Source: Ignavibacteria bacterium (lineage in GTDB: Bacteria; Bacteroidota; Ignavibacteria; Tepidaquicellales; Tepidaquicellaceae). From it: DNA of 64,000 nucleotides. A model generated the notes under the pieces. It had not been told where the DNA came from. It saw nothing but the letters and a program-made list of their open reading frames with translations, and made no database searches. Below, in pieces: positions 52,249-61,425 of the stretch. The translations under genes were made by a program, and so were the position numbers. Where the stretch lies: the NCBI GenBank assembly GCA_028714695.1, contig JAQTLX010000009.1:1-64000 (forward strand), in the 5' to 3' direction. Position 1 is the stretch's first letter. Every line of letters starts with the position of its first letter.

Positions 52249-53082
52249 TTATTCATTACTTAAATATTTCTTTTTGTTTCTTTTAAATTCTTTTATAGTA
52301 ATACCTTTTGACCAGTAGCTTTCAAAAACTTCCTTTAGCGCTTCCGCAAAACTCTGATGCTCTATAATTAATGTAGTCATCGATGGTTTTAATGAAACCC
52401 TGTCTTTCAATGCCAGCATTGTTATCATGCCGTCGCTTACAACCAATTTCATTGGCAGTTTCTTCACTATTCTCGCCTCTTCCCCCGTCTTCTGATAAAG
52501 CTCGATGGTTTTAATTAGATTCTCTAATTCCTGCGGCGAGTTGTTGCAGAATTCATATAAACATCTCATTTTAATTTTCTTTTTCCTCAATATTTCAGCT
52601 TGCTTCTCCACATTATCGCTTAATGCATCACTGATTATATACGGAGGAATTGTAAAACCAAGTAATTCTTTTGACGTTTTTATTTCTATCGATTCATACC
52701 TTTCTTTTATTTTAGTCTTATCGGTTAAAACTTCGATATAATCGACAGGACTATCGTCCGTTCCATTCTTATCGAATATTTCCGTTAACTCTTTTTCCAG
52801 TTCATATGCAGTTTTTTTCTTTTTATCGAAATCGGAGGTTATATTACCTATCACTGTCTTCGGCTTTATACAGCTAAAGACTTTTATACCGTTTCGATAA
52901 TTTTCGCAGCATAATCCTTTTTTTACAAGGCTTTGCAGGATTTCATAAGATTTATTCCTGCTTATCGAAGTTATTTTTGAAATCTCTCCGGCGCTGAATT
53001 CTTTTTTATGCAGTAAAGCTAAATATATTTCGGCTTCTCTTTTGGGAATTCCTAAACCTTGCAGTTTTTCTATTAAATCCAT
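52249..53082 (-). CDS. TrmB-family transcriptional regulator
   Basis: A 277-residue DNA-binding protein. The N-terminal winged helix-turn-helix (LQGLGIPKREAEIYLALL...ISRNKSYEILQSLVKKGL, about 5-65) is a TrmB-type domain; a short coiled coil (about 85-105) and a C-terminal regulatory domain (DYIEVLTDKTKIKERYESI...ELLGFT) follow. The family is best known in archaea, where it responds to sugars. It is upstream of, and probably cotranscribed with, the double propeller gene. A 16-bp palindrome lies about 55 bp before its start codon, suggesting autoregulation. Confidence 0.88.
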   Translation of the reverse strand: MDLIEKLQGLGIPKREAEIYLALLHKKEFSAGEISKITSISRNKSYEILQSLVKKGLCCENYRNGIKVFSCIKPKTVIGNITSDFDKKKKTAYELEKELTEIFDKNGTDDSPVDYIEVLTDKTKIKERYESIEIKTSKELLGFTIPPYIISDALSDNVEKQAEILRKKKIKMRCLYEFCNNSPQELENLIKTIELYQKTGEEARIVKKLPMKLVVSDGMITMLALKDRVSLKPSMTTLIIEHQSFAEALKEVFESYWSKGITIKEFKRNKKKYLSNE

Positions 53083-53117
53083 ATTGTCCCTTTTTTATAA
53101 TTGCATTTTGTTTTTTA

Positions 53118-53152
53118 TACCCCCATAAGGAGTAGATACCCCATATGGGGTA
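53118..53152. promoter_or_regulatory. Candidate operator: perfect palindrome plus imperfect tandem copy
   Basis: TACCCCATATGGGGTA at 53137-53152 is a perfect 16-bp inverted repeat; TACCCCCATAAGGAGTA at about 53118-53134 is a degenerate copy about 19 bp away. Both lie in the promoter region of the TrmB-type regulator gene and are good candidates for its binding site (inference). Confidence 0.55.
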
Positions 53153-53335
53153 CATAAAACTATAAATAAATTATTTAATTGTCAAGAAGCATTTTTTGCT
53201 CATTGTTTTTCCTTCGTTTCGGGTCATTATTGTTATTTCAAGCAACAGCAACGGAAGTCCGGCTCCATATTATCTAATTATTATTTGGTGTCTGCATTGG
53301 GTTTCAGCCGGGACTTAATATTCTTTTGTCTGAAA

Positions 53336-53409
53336 AGGGTCCGCTCTCCACGGCGAGCCTTCGCCCGTGGCGGATTCGATGGAGTCTATCCCGACGCGTC
53401 GGGAATCTC
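53336..53409. repeat. Dispersed 74-bp repeat, copy 2
   Basis: It matches 48152-48225 at 69 of 74 positions. It contains the hairpin CCACGGCGAGCCTTCG..CCGTGG and the perfect palindrome TCCCGACGCGTCGGGA (53389-53404). The 16-mer CCACGGCGAGCCTTCG also occurs at 258-273. The rest of the 53083-53555 gap holds the operator candidate, a run of C near 53444-53453 and no gene. Confidence 0.9.
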
Positions 53410-53555
53410 ATTCAGCATTTTTAAAAAACCACCCTATGATGTACCCCCCCCCCATCAACTCCCGAAAATAAGTTTACGAAATTATATTTACTTATGTATC
53501 TTAATTAATTAGTTTTCCCCAAATAATACAAACAATTCTAAATAAATTCTGACTT

Positions 53556-54371
53556 ATGAAACTTATAGCGGCTAATTGCCCGGATTGCGGCGCTCATCTT
53601 AATATACCCGAAGGCAGCACTTCTGTAATATGCGAATACTGCGGCGGAAATATTCTTGTGGCGGATATCTTTGGAACGACGTCAGTAATGCAGAACTGCA
53701 TGATGCTTGCCTATTCCGCCTTGGAAAGAAAAAACTACCAAGATGGCTATGACCATTTTAACCGCGCAATTGAAATAGATATAAAAAATCCGAATGCGTG
53801 GTTTGGAAAGGCGGTCTGCGAAGGGATGATCGGCAAAATAGGAGAAAACTCATTCGGACAAATGGTTGAGATGTTTGAAAATTCAATCAGGTATGCTCCG
53901 GAGGATAAACAAATTAATTTCAGAAAAAACGCGTCCGCTGAAATTGTTAAAGTAATACGGAAATCCGCCGACATGATTCAACTCGCGTGCGAATTACTTG
54001 TATTTAAAGAAGATGACGATAAACTGAACACCAATCTTAGCAAGGAGATTACGAATTTAAAAGAGAATGTGAAAAAAACGGTTGAGAAAGCACAGGAGTA
54101 TGATCCCGACAACAAAGACGTTCCGGCGCTTTTAGGCGAAATCGCATCGGGCGCATTCTTTAAGTCTGATTTTGAGGAAAAGTCAAAGGCGGATGAAAAC
54201 TCTCCTTTAAATGAGTATAAATCCATCAGCGCCGGACTGGAAAAACCTCAGCCTGATACACCAGGCCAGTCACCCGAAAATCTTTCCGTCACCAGCAAAA
54301 GAAGCGGCTGCTCATTTGTAGTATTAATTTTTGTAACTGCCGCAGCCGCAGCAGGTTTTCTGTTGGCATAA
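53556..54371 (+). CDS. Zinc-ribbon TPR-like protein with C-terminal membrane anchor
   Basis: A 271-residue protein of unknown function. An N-terminal zinc ribbon (CPDCG at 9-13, CEYCG at 27-31) is followed by two or three TPR-like helices (SALERKNYQDGYDHFNRAIEID, NAWFGKAVCEGMIG). A Lys/Asp-rich linker leads to a C-terminal hydrophobic helix (SFVVLIFVTAAAAAGFLLA) that ends the protein, giving a tail-anchored topology with the soluble part in the cytoplasm. Not assigned to a pathway. Confidence 0.78.
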   Translation: MKLIAANCPDCGAHLNIPEGSTSVICEYCGGNILVADIFGTTSVMQNCMMLAYSALERKNYQDGYDHFNRAIEIDIKNPNAWFGKAVCEGMIGKIGENSFGQMVEMFENSIRYAPEDKQINFRKNASAEIVKVIRKSADMIQLACELLVFKEDDDKLNTNLSKEITNLKENVKKTVEKAQEYDPDNKDVPALLGEIASGAFFKSDFEEKSKADENSPLNEYKSISAGLEKPQPDTPGQSPENLSVTSKRSGCSFVVLIFVTAAAAAGFLLA

Positions 54372-54758
54372 AATTATGAAATCAAATCAATAAAATTGAC
54401 ATTTCGATATTTCCTGTTTAAGGAATTATTTAAACAATACATTATCCGCCATAAATTACTTGAAAATGCCGCGAATTGTTAATAATTTAAATTAATTATT
54501 CTGTATTTAGAAACAAACCCGGTAATTAAAACGAATTTCGCGTAACTCCACCGCCGGCTAAATCGGGATAAAAACAAAAAGTATTTTATGGAAAGTTTAT
54601 TTCCCGTGCCCGCACAAATCAGGATTTTTGTTTTCAAACCCATCGCTGTATTATTGCCCGTCGGGCACAGAAATAATTTGTCCGTTACATACCGTGTGAA
54701 GATTACGATATCGACCTTAACATTATAAGCAGTTGTTAATAATTTAAATTCAATCATA
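54372..54758. other. 387-bp gap with an 18-bp direct repeat
   Basis: TTGTTAATAATTTAAATT occurs exactly at 54476-54493 and 54733-54750. The intervening ~240 bp have somewhat higher GC and no reading frame worth calling. The second copy lies just before the TPR gene start and may overlap its promoter. Confidence 0.5.
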
Positions 54759-55781
54759 ATGAAAAAAATTATTTCCGTTTTATTCTTTTTGTTCTGCGCG
54801 AACTTAATTTTTGCGCAATCGGCGTTGGACAGTTTGTATAAAGCCGGCATAAAACTTCATGACGAAGGTAAGTATGAAAAGGCTATAGAATTATATAAAC
54901 AGGCATTGAAAATCAAACCGGATGATCCCGCTCTCAATTACGAGATAGCGTTTTCTTATTTTAAAATGCAGGATTTCGACAAGTGTTTAATATATTCGGA
55001 TAAGGCTCTGGAAGATAAAAACGCCGGCAAAGAAAATAAGATTAGGGCAATCTTAACCAAAGGGTCGGCTCTGGATTATCTGGGAAGGCGAAAGGAATCA
55101 ATAGAATTATTTGAGGATTGTATAAAAAATTACGGTCCGGACTATTTAGTATATTATAATTTAGGCGTGGATTATTATAATACAATAAACTACGCGAAGG
55201 CGGAAGAATCATTCTTAAATGCTATTAATCAGAAGAAAGATCACGCGGGAAGCCATTACATGCTGGGGTACGTTATGCGCGATACGCACAGAAAATTAAA
55301 TGCTATGATGTGCATGTATTATTTTCTGTATCTGGAACCGGAATCAGAAAGGTCGAAAGATGCCTATAAACAGTTGAATAAACTCCATAACAATTTATTC
55401 AAAAAAAATGAGAACGGCGTCGGAACAACTATATATATGGAAACGGAAGCAAACGAATCCACAACCACTGATTTTCTTTACGCCATGCAAAAAGTGCTGG
55501 AAATGAAAGATTATGACAGCACAAAAACAAAAACTGAAATCTTTTTTGACAACACGAAAAGTTTATTTAGTTTCCTTAACAACATTAAAACACTACAATT
55601 GAAAGCGGTGTGGAAAGACGTTTACGCGCCGTTTTTCAGTGATTTGGTCACTGCGGATTTTGTTGATGTGTTCAGTTATTATGTCAGCGTTTCAAGCAGC
55701 AAAAGTGCGATGGACTGGCTGGAAAACCACACGGAGAAGTTTAAAAAATTCGATGCGTGGCTTACTGAAAAAGGATATTAA
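54759..55781 (+). CDS. Secreted TPR-repeat protein
   Basis: A 340-residue protein with a signal peptide (about 1-20, ..LFFLFCANLIFAQ) and at least four TPR motifs (about 22-190; for example AGIKLHDEGKYEKAIELYKQALKIKPDDP and YNLGVDYYNTINYAKAEESFLNAI). The C-terminal ~130 residues are helical without a recognised family. TPR scaffolds mediate protein contacts in the periplasm; the partner is not evident. An 18-bp repeat copy ends 8 bp upstream of the start. Confidence 0.85.
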   Translation: MKKIISVLFFLFCANLIFAQSALDSLYKAGIKLHDEGKYEKAIELYKQALKIKPDDPALNYEIAFSYFKMQDFDKCLIYSDKALEDKNAGKENKIRAILTKGSALDYLGRRKESIELFEDCIKNYGPDYLVYYNLGVDYYNTINYAKAEESFLNAINQKKDHAGSHYMLGYVMRDTHRKLNAMMCMYYFLYLEPESERSKDAYKQLNKLHNNLFKKNENGVGTTIYMETEANESTTTDFLYAMQKVLEMKDYDSTKTKTEIFFDNTKSLFSFLNNIKTLQLKAVWKDVYAPFFSDLVTADFVDVFSYYVSVSSSKSAMDWLENHTEKFKKFDAWLTEKGY

Positions 55782-55954
55782 TAAATATTATTGAAGATTA
55801 TTAATGATATTGAATCGTTCGATAATCGAACACAGGTAAGTTAATAACCTTTTAAATATTTGTAATCAACGCTGCATCATAAGCGGCTGCTCATTTGGTA
55901 TAAATTATATCTGCTTAATAAAGCGGCAAAATCGGATAACGCCAATTTTAAATA

Positions 55955-57244
55955 TCAATTCTGAAATTCAATATACATATCAGAGTAATTCATAATAAGC
56001 GTTTTGAACTGCTTAATGTAATCCTGTCCGAGATTTCCGTGGAAATACTTTTGGTCCTCAGTAAGAGGGTTTGCAAGCAAATTGACATTCTTTAATTCTC
56101 CGCTCAGATTACCAGACTTCAATATCAAATTATCGATTATATATCCTTCGGTTTGAATCATGCCCCCGGCGCCGCCGGTTAAAATTTTTCCGAGAGTATA
56201 TTTTGCCGTAATATCGGATTTGTATTTTTCTAAAAATGGTTTGAACAGCGAGAAACCCATGTTGCCGGAATCAAATATAAAAGAAAGCGAATCGTTATTA
56301 TAAAACATTTGAATTACCGGAGTATAATTATGGTAAGCGAAATTTTTTATGCTGCTTTTTCCCGGAACCGCTGGAACGATAAAATCATTTTCATTTGTAA
56401 TACGGAATTCGCCGAAGGCCCTCATGATGGGAGCGCCAACGACACCCTCAATTTTATAAGGACCGAATGTAAAGTCTTCGTCTTTCATAACGTAGAACAC
56501 GACATTGTCCAGAACCGCATTGCCGATTTTAAGGTTGTTTGCGACGGCAACACGCGAAAGGATTTTCTTGTCTGTAGAAGTGCCGACTTTGAAGTAAGTG
56601 TCCGAGATTTTCAGTCCGAGTTTATTTGCAAGCGATTCTACAAGCACGCTGTATTCGGCTCCGGAGTCAAACACAAATTCGAAATCACTGCCGTTAATAC
56701 TTAAAGGCATGTTCCAGAGCCCGGCAATATCTTTTTTCATTTTAATGTTTGTTTCTCCGTTCTTTGTAATTTTCTGAACCGGTGTTTCTTTCAGCGCGGT
56801 GAACATGATTATATCCTCGGGAAGGAAATCTTTTTCATCCTGTGAAAGATAGTTCGAGTACCTTGAATTTAATATGCGCGCGGTTTCAAGAGCATCTTTA
56901 TATTCATAGACAAAAGCATGCGCATAGTATTTTTTGAGATACAAGTCTGCAAAAAGGGAATCGGGAATAACCGCGGAATATTTTGAAATCAAATAAGAAG
57001 ACTTGCTCTTTGACTCTCCGAATTTTCCGAAAACACAGTCTGAAAGGGCTTCGAGATACGTCTTTTGCCAGGAATTGCTTTTTGGCATGAAATTTTTTAT
57101 TTCATCCCTTAACCTGAAATAATCTTTTCCCCGGTACATGTTATAAAGCGTGCCGAAATCCTGTGAATAAGAAAATGATTGAATGAACAGAATAAAAATT
57201 ATCAGCGGGTATAAAACAAAAATATTTCTGCGTTTCATAAACAA
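55955..57244 (-). CDS. Secreted aspartyl protease-like protein
   Basis: A 429-residue exported protein (signal peptide about 1-28). A helical N-terminal part is followed by two related beta-rich halves, each with an aspartic-protease active-site-like motif: FVFDSGAEYSVLV (about 190-202) and FIFDSGNMGFSLF (about 322-334). Each gives the D-S-G triad, so the two halves together could form one pepsin-type catalytic site. The GVVGAPIMRAF and GNLGQDYIKQF segments match the later conserved turn of retropepsin-like domains. Substrate unknown. Confidence 0.85.
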   Translation of the reverse strand: MFMKRRNIFVLYPLIIFILFIQSFSYSQDFGTLYNMYRGKDYFRLRDEIKNFMPKSNSWQKTYLEALSDCVFGKFGESKSKSSYLISKYSAVIPDSLFADLYLKKYYAHAFVYEYKDALETARILNSRYSNYLSQDEKDFLPEDIIMFTALKETPVQKITKNGETNIKMKKDIAGLWNMPLSINGSDFEFVFDSGAEYSVLVESLANKLGLKISDTYFKVGTSTDKKILSRVAVANNLKIGNAVLDNVVFYVMKDEDFTFGPYKIEGVVGAPIMRAFGEFRITNENDFIVPAVPGKSSIKNFAYHNYTPVIQMFYNNDSLSFIFDSGNMGFSLFKPFLEKYKSDITAKYTLGKILTGGAGGMIQTEGYIIDNLILKSGNLSGELKNVNLLANPLTEDQKYFHGNLGQDYIKQFKTLIMNYSDMYIEFQN

Positions 57245-57374
57245 AATTTAAATTTCGCAAAACAACTTTATATTTTATACGAACAGGATTAAAGAAAAGA
57301 TACAAAAACCTGTTTTTAACAAAACGCGCTGTCCGGTTACAATTTAACAATCATAATTTAAAATTGTACTTTAT

Positions 57375-59108
57375 TTACTTCTGTAACATCATTTTCTTTG
57401 TTTCGCTATACCCCTCTGTAATCAGGGTGTAGAAATACACTCCGCTTGAAGAGGCAGAACCATTCCATTCCGTTTCATATGTACCTGGCTGAAGTTTTTC
57501 GTTAATCAGCGTAACTACTTCCCTTCCAAGTATATCATAGACCTTTAAAGTAACGATATTATTTCCTTTGTTCGATTTTCCCTGCCTGATTGCATCATGC
57601 AGTCCGGCATTTTCAGGAATTGAGAATTTAATTCTCGTTGAAGGATTAAACGGATTTGGAAAATTCTGATAAAGTTTATATTCCATGGGAGTGTTAAGCG
57701 CCGTAAAGTTTATTCCGGTTACTCTTGTATTTTTGTATACAAAATTCGCCGTGCCTGTATTATCCCAGTTTGATACCGCGAAATCAATGCTGTGAGACGA
57801 GATATACAGCACCGATACCTGAACTGAATTTCCGGGTGTATTTTTAAAACTTATCCATCCGTTTTCGGGATTATTACAATAGTCGCTTGCAGGTATGACA
57901 GTTGAACCGAATTTTGCCTGAACAATTTTATGTACGGGGGTTCTTTCGAGATAGAACAGTTTTCTTATTCCGTCCGCCGTAAAGTTGGCAGTTAATGTAT
58001 CAAGCCCGTCATTGTTGTAGTCCGCGCATTTAATCGCTTCCACAACGCTTGACACCGAAGATGTCCACTGAGGAGTTGCAGAAAAAGTCCCTCCGTTGTT
58101 TTTGTAAATCCAGCAATTCGTCCACCAGCCTCCGCAGATCAAATCTTTCCATCCGTCGAAATCCACATCGGCAAGAGCAATTCCGGAGCCGTAAATTGAG
58201 GTCGATGAAGACCAAAACGGAGTAGTGCTTAAGGTTGTGCCTGTATTCAGGTAAATCTTAAATCTTCCTGTTCCGCCGCTCTGCTTATTGTCGGATATTG
58301 CAAGGTCAATGTTTCCGTCGTTATTTACATCGGCGAGGAACAAAGAGTTCGCGTACTGGCTTGCATCCGTTGATGTCCAGTATGGAGTATGTCCTAACGA
58401 ATCGCCGTAGTTAAGATATACAAGGTTCGGTCCGCCTTCGCAGGCAAAGACAAGGTCGAGTTTTCCGTCTTTATTGATATCAGCCCAGTCAACGCCGTAT
58501 GCGTAAGTAATGTTTGAACTCTTCCAATACGGCAGAGTCTGCATTACACCGTTGACATTTTTATAGATTCTCATCTGGTCGGGATTAAGAGAATAATTTT
58601 CACCGCATGCCGCGGCGAGGTCAAGATAGCCGTCGTTATCGGCATCGCCCAGCGAGCAGCAGAATGTGTACATTGAATCTGCTGAAACCCACGAGGGAAG
58701 TATATCAAGGACTCCGTTGTGGTTAAGGTATATTTTTAATTTGCCTTTAGCGCCGAATCCGGCTGCGCCGAGATATACGGATACTGCGATATCAGTCCAG
58801 CCGTCATTGTTAACGTCGCCGACGGAAACGTGTCCGTGGTAATCCACATCGCTCGACTCCCATCCGGGTGTAGTTGAGAGTATGCCGTTGTTATTGAAAT
58901 AAACCGTAACTTTTTGCCTGTTCATGTCATTGCCGTTTGCAACTACAAGGTCAAGCCAGCCGTCGTTGTTAATATCAGCCCAAGCGCAGCCTGTAGATGT
59001 TTTGGGAAAGTTTGATGATTGCCAGAACGGTGAAGTATTAAACGGCATTTGCGCAAGACAGAGATTTAACGATACGAGGTAAAAAAATATGAAATATAAG
59101 TATTTCAT
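57375..59108 (-). CDS. Secreted FG-GAP/VCBS propeller protein with T9SS sorting domain
   Basis: A 577-residue exported protein. Seven repeats contain a calcium-loop of the type D-x-N-x-D-G-x-x-D-L (DINNDGWLDL, DVNNDGWTDI, DADNDGYLDL, DINKDGKLDL, DVNNDGNIDL, DVDFDGWKDL, DYNNDGLDTL), forming an integrin-like seven-bladed propeller. A short beta domain and a type IX secretion sorting module (LYQNFPNPFNPSTRIKFSIP ... GVYFYTLIT) complete it. The ATG at 59108 begins a good signal peptide; an ATG at 59153 would put 15 extra residues ahead of it. It is likely surface-displayed. Confidence 0.92.
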   Translation of the reverse strand: MKYLYFIFFYLVSLNLCLAQMPFNTSPFWQSSNFPKTSTGCAWADINNDGWLDLVVANGNDMNRQKVTVYFNNNGILSTTPGWESSDVDYHGHVSVGDVNNDGWTDIAVSVYLGAAGFGAKGKLKIYLNHNGVLDILPSWVSADSMYTFCCSLGDADNDGYLDLAAACGENYSLNPDQMRIYKNVNGVMQTLPYWKSSNITYAYGVDWADINKDGKLDLVFACEGGPNLVYLNYGDSLGHTPYWTSTDASQYANSLFLADVNNDGNIDLAISDNKQSGGTGRFKIYLNTGTTLSTTPFWSSSTSIYGSGIALADVDFDGWKDLICGGWWTNCWIYKNNGGTFSATPQWTSSVSSVVEAIKCADYNNDGLDTLTANFTADGIRKLFYLERTPVHKIVQAKFGSTVIPASDYCNNPENGWISFKNTPGNSVQVSVLYISSHSIDFAVSNWDNTGTANFVYKNTRVTGINFTALNTPMEYKLYQNFPNPFNPSTRIKFSIPENAGLHDAIRQGKSNKGNNIVTLKVYDILGREVVTLINEKLQPGTYETEWNGSASSSGVYFYTLITEGYSETKKMMLQK

Positions 59109-59289
59109 AGCATTCTTTTTTAACAAGATAATGTAAAAAGCAAGAACGTTCAATTTATAATTTTGGACATCGGAACAAATACAAATTAATATAATTCAGC
59201 CGATAGTGAGACAACAACAATATAAATCAAGATTCAATTCGGATATATTACAACCATAATTTTAATTTGTGTTTGTAATATTGCGATTC

Positions 59290-60114
59290 TCAATCATCCT
59301 TAATCTCAAATTCTTTTTCGAGGAGATATATGTTCCATACTTTTTTCTCTACGGTTTCCTCCTTGGATAATTTGTAACCCATCACTATTTCATCAAAAGA
59401 ATAATAAGCCCGATATTTGTATTTTCCTACCGTAAATGGTTTGATATCCCTGTCGAAATTCTCTTCAAACAATAAAGCTGATCTTCCCGGGTAAAGAGAA
59501 AACTTTTCTGCGGTCATTCCGCATATCCTTTTTCCGCGTTCGCATACAGCCCATCTTCCCGCGTCTAATTTTTCCACCCAACCCGATAATTCGCCCAAAA
59601 AATTAGTCCCGAAAACAATTCTTTTTGAATTGTTTGTAACCATATATTCCGGTTTTCCGTCGGATTTAGGAGTCCATTTTTCCTTAATAGTAACACTGTC
59701 TGACCACGGATTGGTTTTTGTTAAATAGATACCATACAGAAAATCTGCTCCGTTGTCTATCTGGATTCTGTTCGTAAAACAAATATCTGCGTTTACTCCG
59801 TTTTCTTTTCCGCTCATATCAAATTCCAATTCTTCCTTTTTTGAACGCACAGTATCTTTATATTCGACAAGCACGGATAATTTGTATATGCCCGGTTTCG
59901 AAAACCAGTTCTTTGCCGTAATATCAAAATTACTGCACGCTCCTGCCGATTTATATTCCCATACGTATTTGTTGTCGGGCGAAGCAAGGTTAAGACTAAT
60001 AATCCGGTTTGACGGCAAATTAGAAATAGAGATTTTCATTCCAATTTCCGAATTATCCTGTGATAACAGAGTCGAGCAAAAAAGCAATAAGATTATCAGA
60101 AATCTTTTTTTCAT
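59290..60114 (-). CDS. Secreted protein of unknown function, paralogue of the upstream gene
   Basis: A 274-residue exported beta-rich protein with a signal peptide (about 1-18). It shares order and wording with the neighbouring 60116-60886 product: both have W(F/Y)xKPGxYK(L/I)SV, (I/L)xExWTPKSxGxPEY, NNSxRxxxG, and end in (R/L)LEKEFEIK(D/E)D. Only 1 bp separates the two genes, so they are a tandem duplicate expressed together. The style suggests Ig-like domains with an inhibitor or surface role, but no function can be assigned. Confidence 0.78.
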   Translation of the reverse strand: MKKRFLIILLLFCSTLLSQDNSEIGMKISISNLPSNRIISLNLASPDNKYVWEYKSAGACSNFDITAKNWFSKPGIYKLSVLVEYKDTVRSKKEELEFDMSGKENGVNADICFTNRIQIDNGADFLYGIYLTKTNPWSDSVTIKEKWTPKSDGKPEYMVTNNSKRIVFGTNFLGELSGWVEKLDAGRWAVCERGKRICGMTAEKFSLYPGRSALLFEENFDRDIKPFTVGKYKYRAYYSFDEIVMGYKLSKEETVEKKVWNIYLLEKEFEIKDD

Positions 60115-60115
60115 A

Positions 60116-60886
60116 TCAGTCCTCTTTTATTTCAAATTCTTTTTCGAGACGGTAATGTTTCCGCGCGTTTTTTTCATCTTTTGTATAGTACTCCACAACA
60201 TATTTATACCTTCCTTTTTCAAACGGCTTCAGGTCGATTGGAAAAGAAGACTCGCTTGTTGTGTTAGAACATCCGGGTTTGAGATCAACATCAAATACAT
60301 AATATCCGCATATCCCGCCGCCGCGAAAATAGGGTTCCCAATTGCCGGAGTCAAATTTTTCAATATCTCCAATAATATTATCGACAAATTTGTCCCCGTA
60401 AATATTTCTTTGCGAGTTATTTTGAATTATATATTCCGGATACCCCTTTGATTTTGGAGTCCAGTTTTCTGTCAGCGTAATGCTGTCAGACGAACAGTAA
60501 TACTTGCTGCAAGACAAATAATTTTTCTTTCCATTGCCTGTTTCAAAATCGATAGGGACATATATCATGCACTCCGTTCCGTCAACATCAAATGCGAGTT
60601 CCTTTTTTGTTGACCGCAATGTATATGTATCCCGGATCTTGACACTGATTTTGTACGAACCCGGTTTCTTATACCATTTGTTAGTTGTAAATTGGAGATA
60701 ACGGATTTCTTCATATTCATTATGTTCAAATACATTCAGGCTGTCAGGAGACAGAATAGTAACTTGAAGAGTTCTCATCTGCGGTATTCCCGATACCCTA
60801 ACTCTTAAATCTATATCCTGCTTTTTACCCTGCGAATACAGGCAGGACGCGGAAACCAGAAGTATTATCAGAAATATTTTTTTCAT
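60116..60886 (-). CDS. Secreted protein of unknown function, paralogue of the downstream gene
   Basis: A 256-residue exported protein (signal peptide MKKIFLIILLVSASCLYSQ). As described for its downstream copy, it shares the motif order KPGSYKISV, LTENWTPKSKGYPEY, IQNNSQRNIYG, a Cys-containing turn (GGGICGY) and the C-terminus KEFEIKED. Probably the first of this pair to be transcribed. Function unknown. Confidence 0.78.
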   Translation of the reverse strand: MKKIFLIILLVSASCLYSQGKKQDIDLRVRVSGIPQMRTLQVTILSPDSLNVFEHNEYEEIRYLQFTTNKWYKKPGSYKISVKIRDTYTLRSTKKELAFDVDGTECMIYVPIDFETGNGKKNYLSCSKYYCSSDSITLTENWTPKSKGYPEYIIQNNSQRNIYGDKFVDNIIGDIEKFDSGNWEPYFRGGGICGYYVFDVDLKPGCSNTTSESSFPIDLKPFEKGRYKYVVEYYTKDEKNARKHYRLEKEFEIKED

Positions 60887-60980
60887 TATTATTATTTGAA
60901 TTAAAGGCTTCAGATACCTATATTTTCCCGCTTTTCAAGATTGTACCGGGCAAGAAGGCACAAAGAATTAATTATTTTGT

Positions 60981-61412
60981 TCAGAGGTATAAAACTAACA
61001 TTTCAGTATTAAACTTCACCTTATACCATTTTCTATCTGCGCCCGTCTTTTCGGCATCAAGTTTTACGAGGAAATGATGCATAGAAGGTGTCTCCATTGA
61101 TTTTTTTAAAAAATGCGGGAGTAAATCGAATGCGTATTTTCCCGGTTTTAATACTCCGTCACATATTTTTATTATCACGATATTATTAGTATCGCATAAT
61201 ATTATTTTTACAACCGATGTATCTGCTACGGAGAATTTACACTGATAAACAGCGCAATATGGATTTGGAAATAATCTTTCCATCCTATATCCGCAGGCAG
61301 AACTTGAATCAACTCTTTTCACATACCCAAGCGTATCATAACTCTGTGCTTTAACAAATCCGGAAACCAAACATAAAATAAAAATAAACACCAACATTAT
61401 AGTTTTTTTCAT
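60981..61412 (-). CDS. Small secreted protein with a T9SS-tail-like module
   Basis: A 143-residue exported protein (signal peptide about 1-22, starting at the ATG at 61412; an ATG at 61451 would overlap the upstream gene). The stretch ERLFPNPYCAVYQCKFSVA...VLKPGKYAFDL recalls the beta-sandwich of type IX sorting modules, with PNP and the LxPGxYxF turn, but it lacks a large cargo domain. It may be a decayed or stand-alone relative. It sits 14 bp after the upstream carboxypeptidase-regulatory-like gene. Confidence 0.65.
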   Translation of the reverse strand: MKKTIMLVFIFILCLVSGFVKAQSYDTLGYVKRVDSSSACGYRMERLFPNPYCAVYQCKFSVADTSVVKIILCDTNNIVIIKICDGVLKPGKYAFDLLPHFLKKSMETPSMHHFLVKLDAEKTGADRKWYKVKFNTEMLVLYL

Positions 61413-61425
61413 AGGTCTTGTTAAA

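Noticed and set aside
53444-53453. Run of about ten C as a phase-variation tract
   Set aside because: It lies in non-coding DNA ~100 bp before the next gene, and is not between promoter elements I can identify; may be a sequencing artefact.
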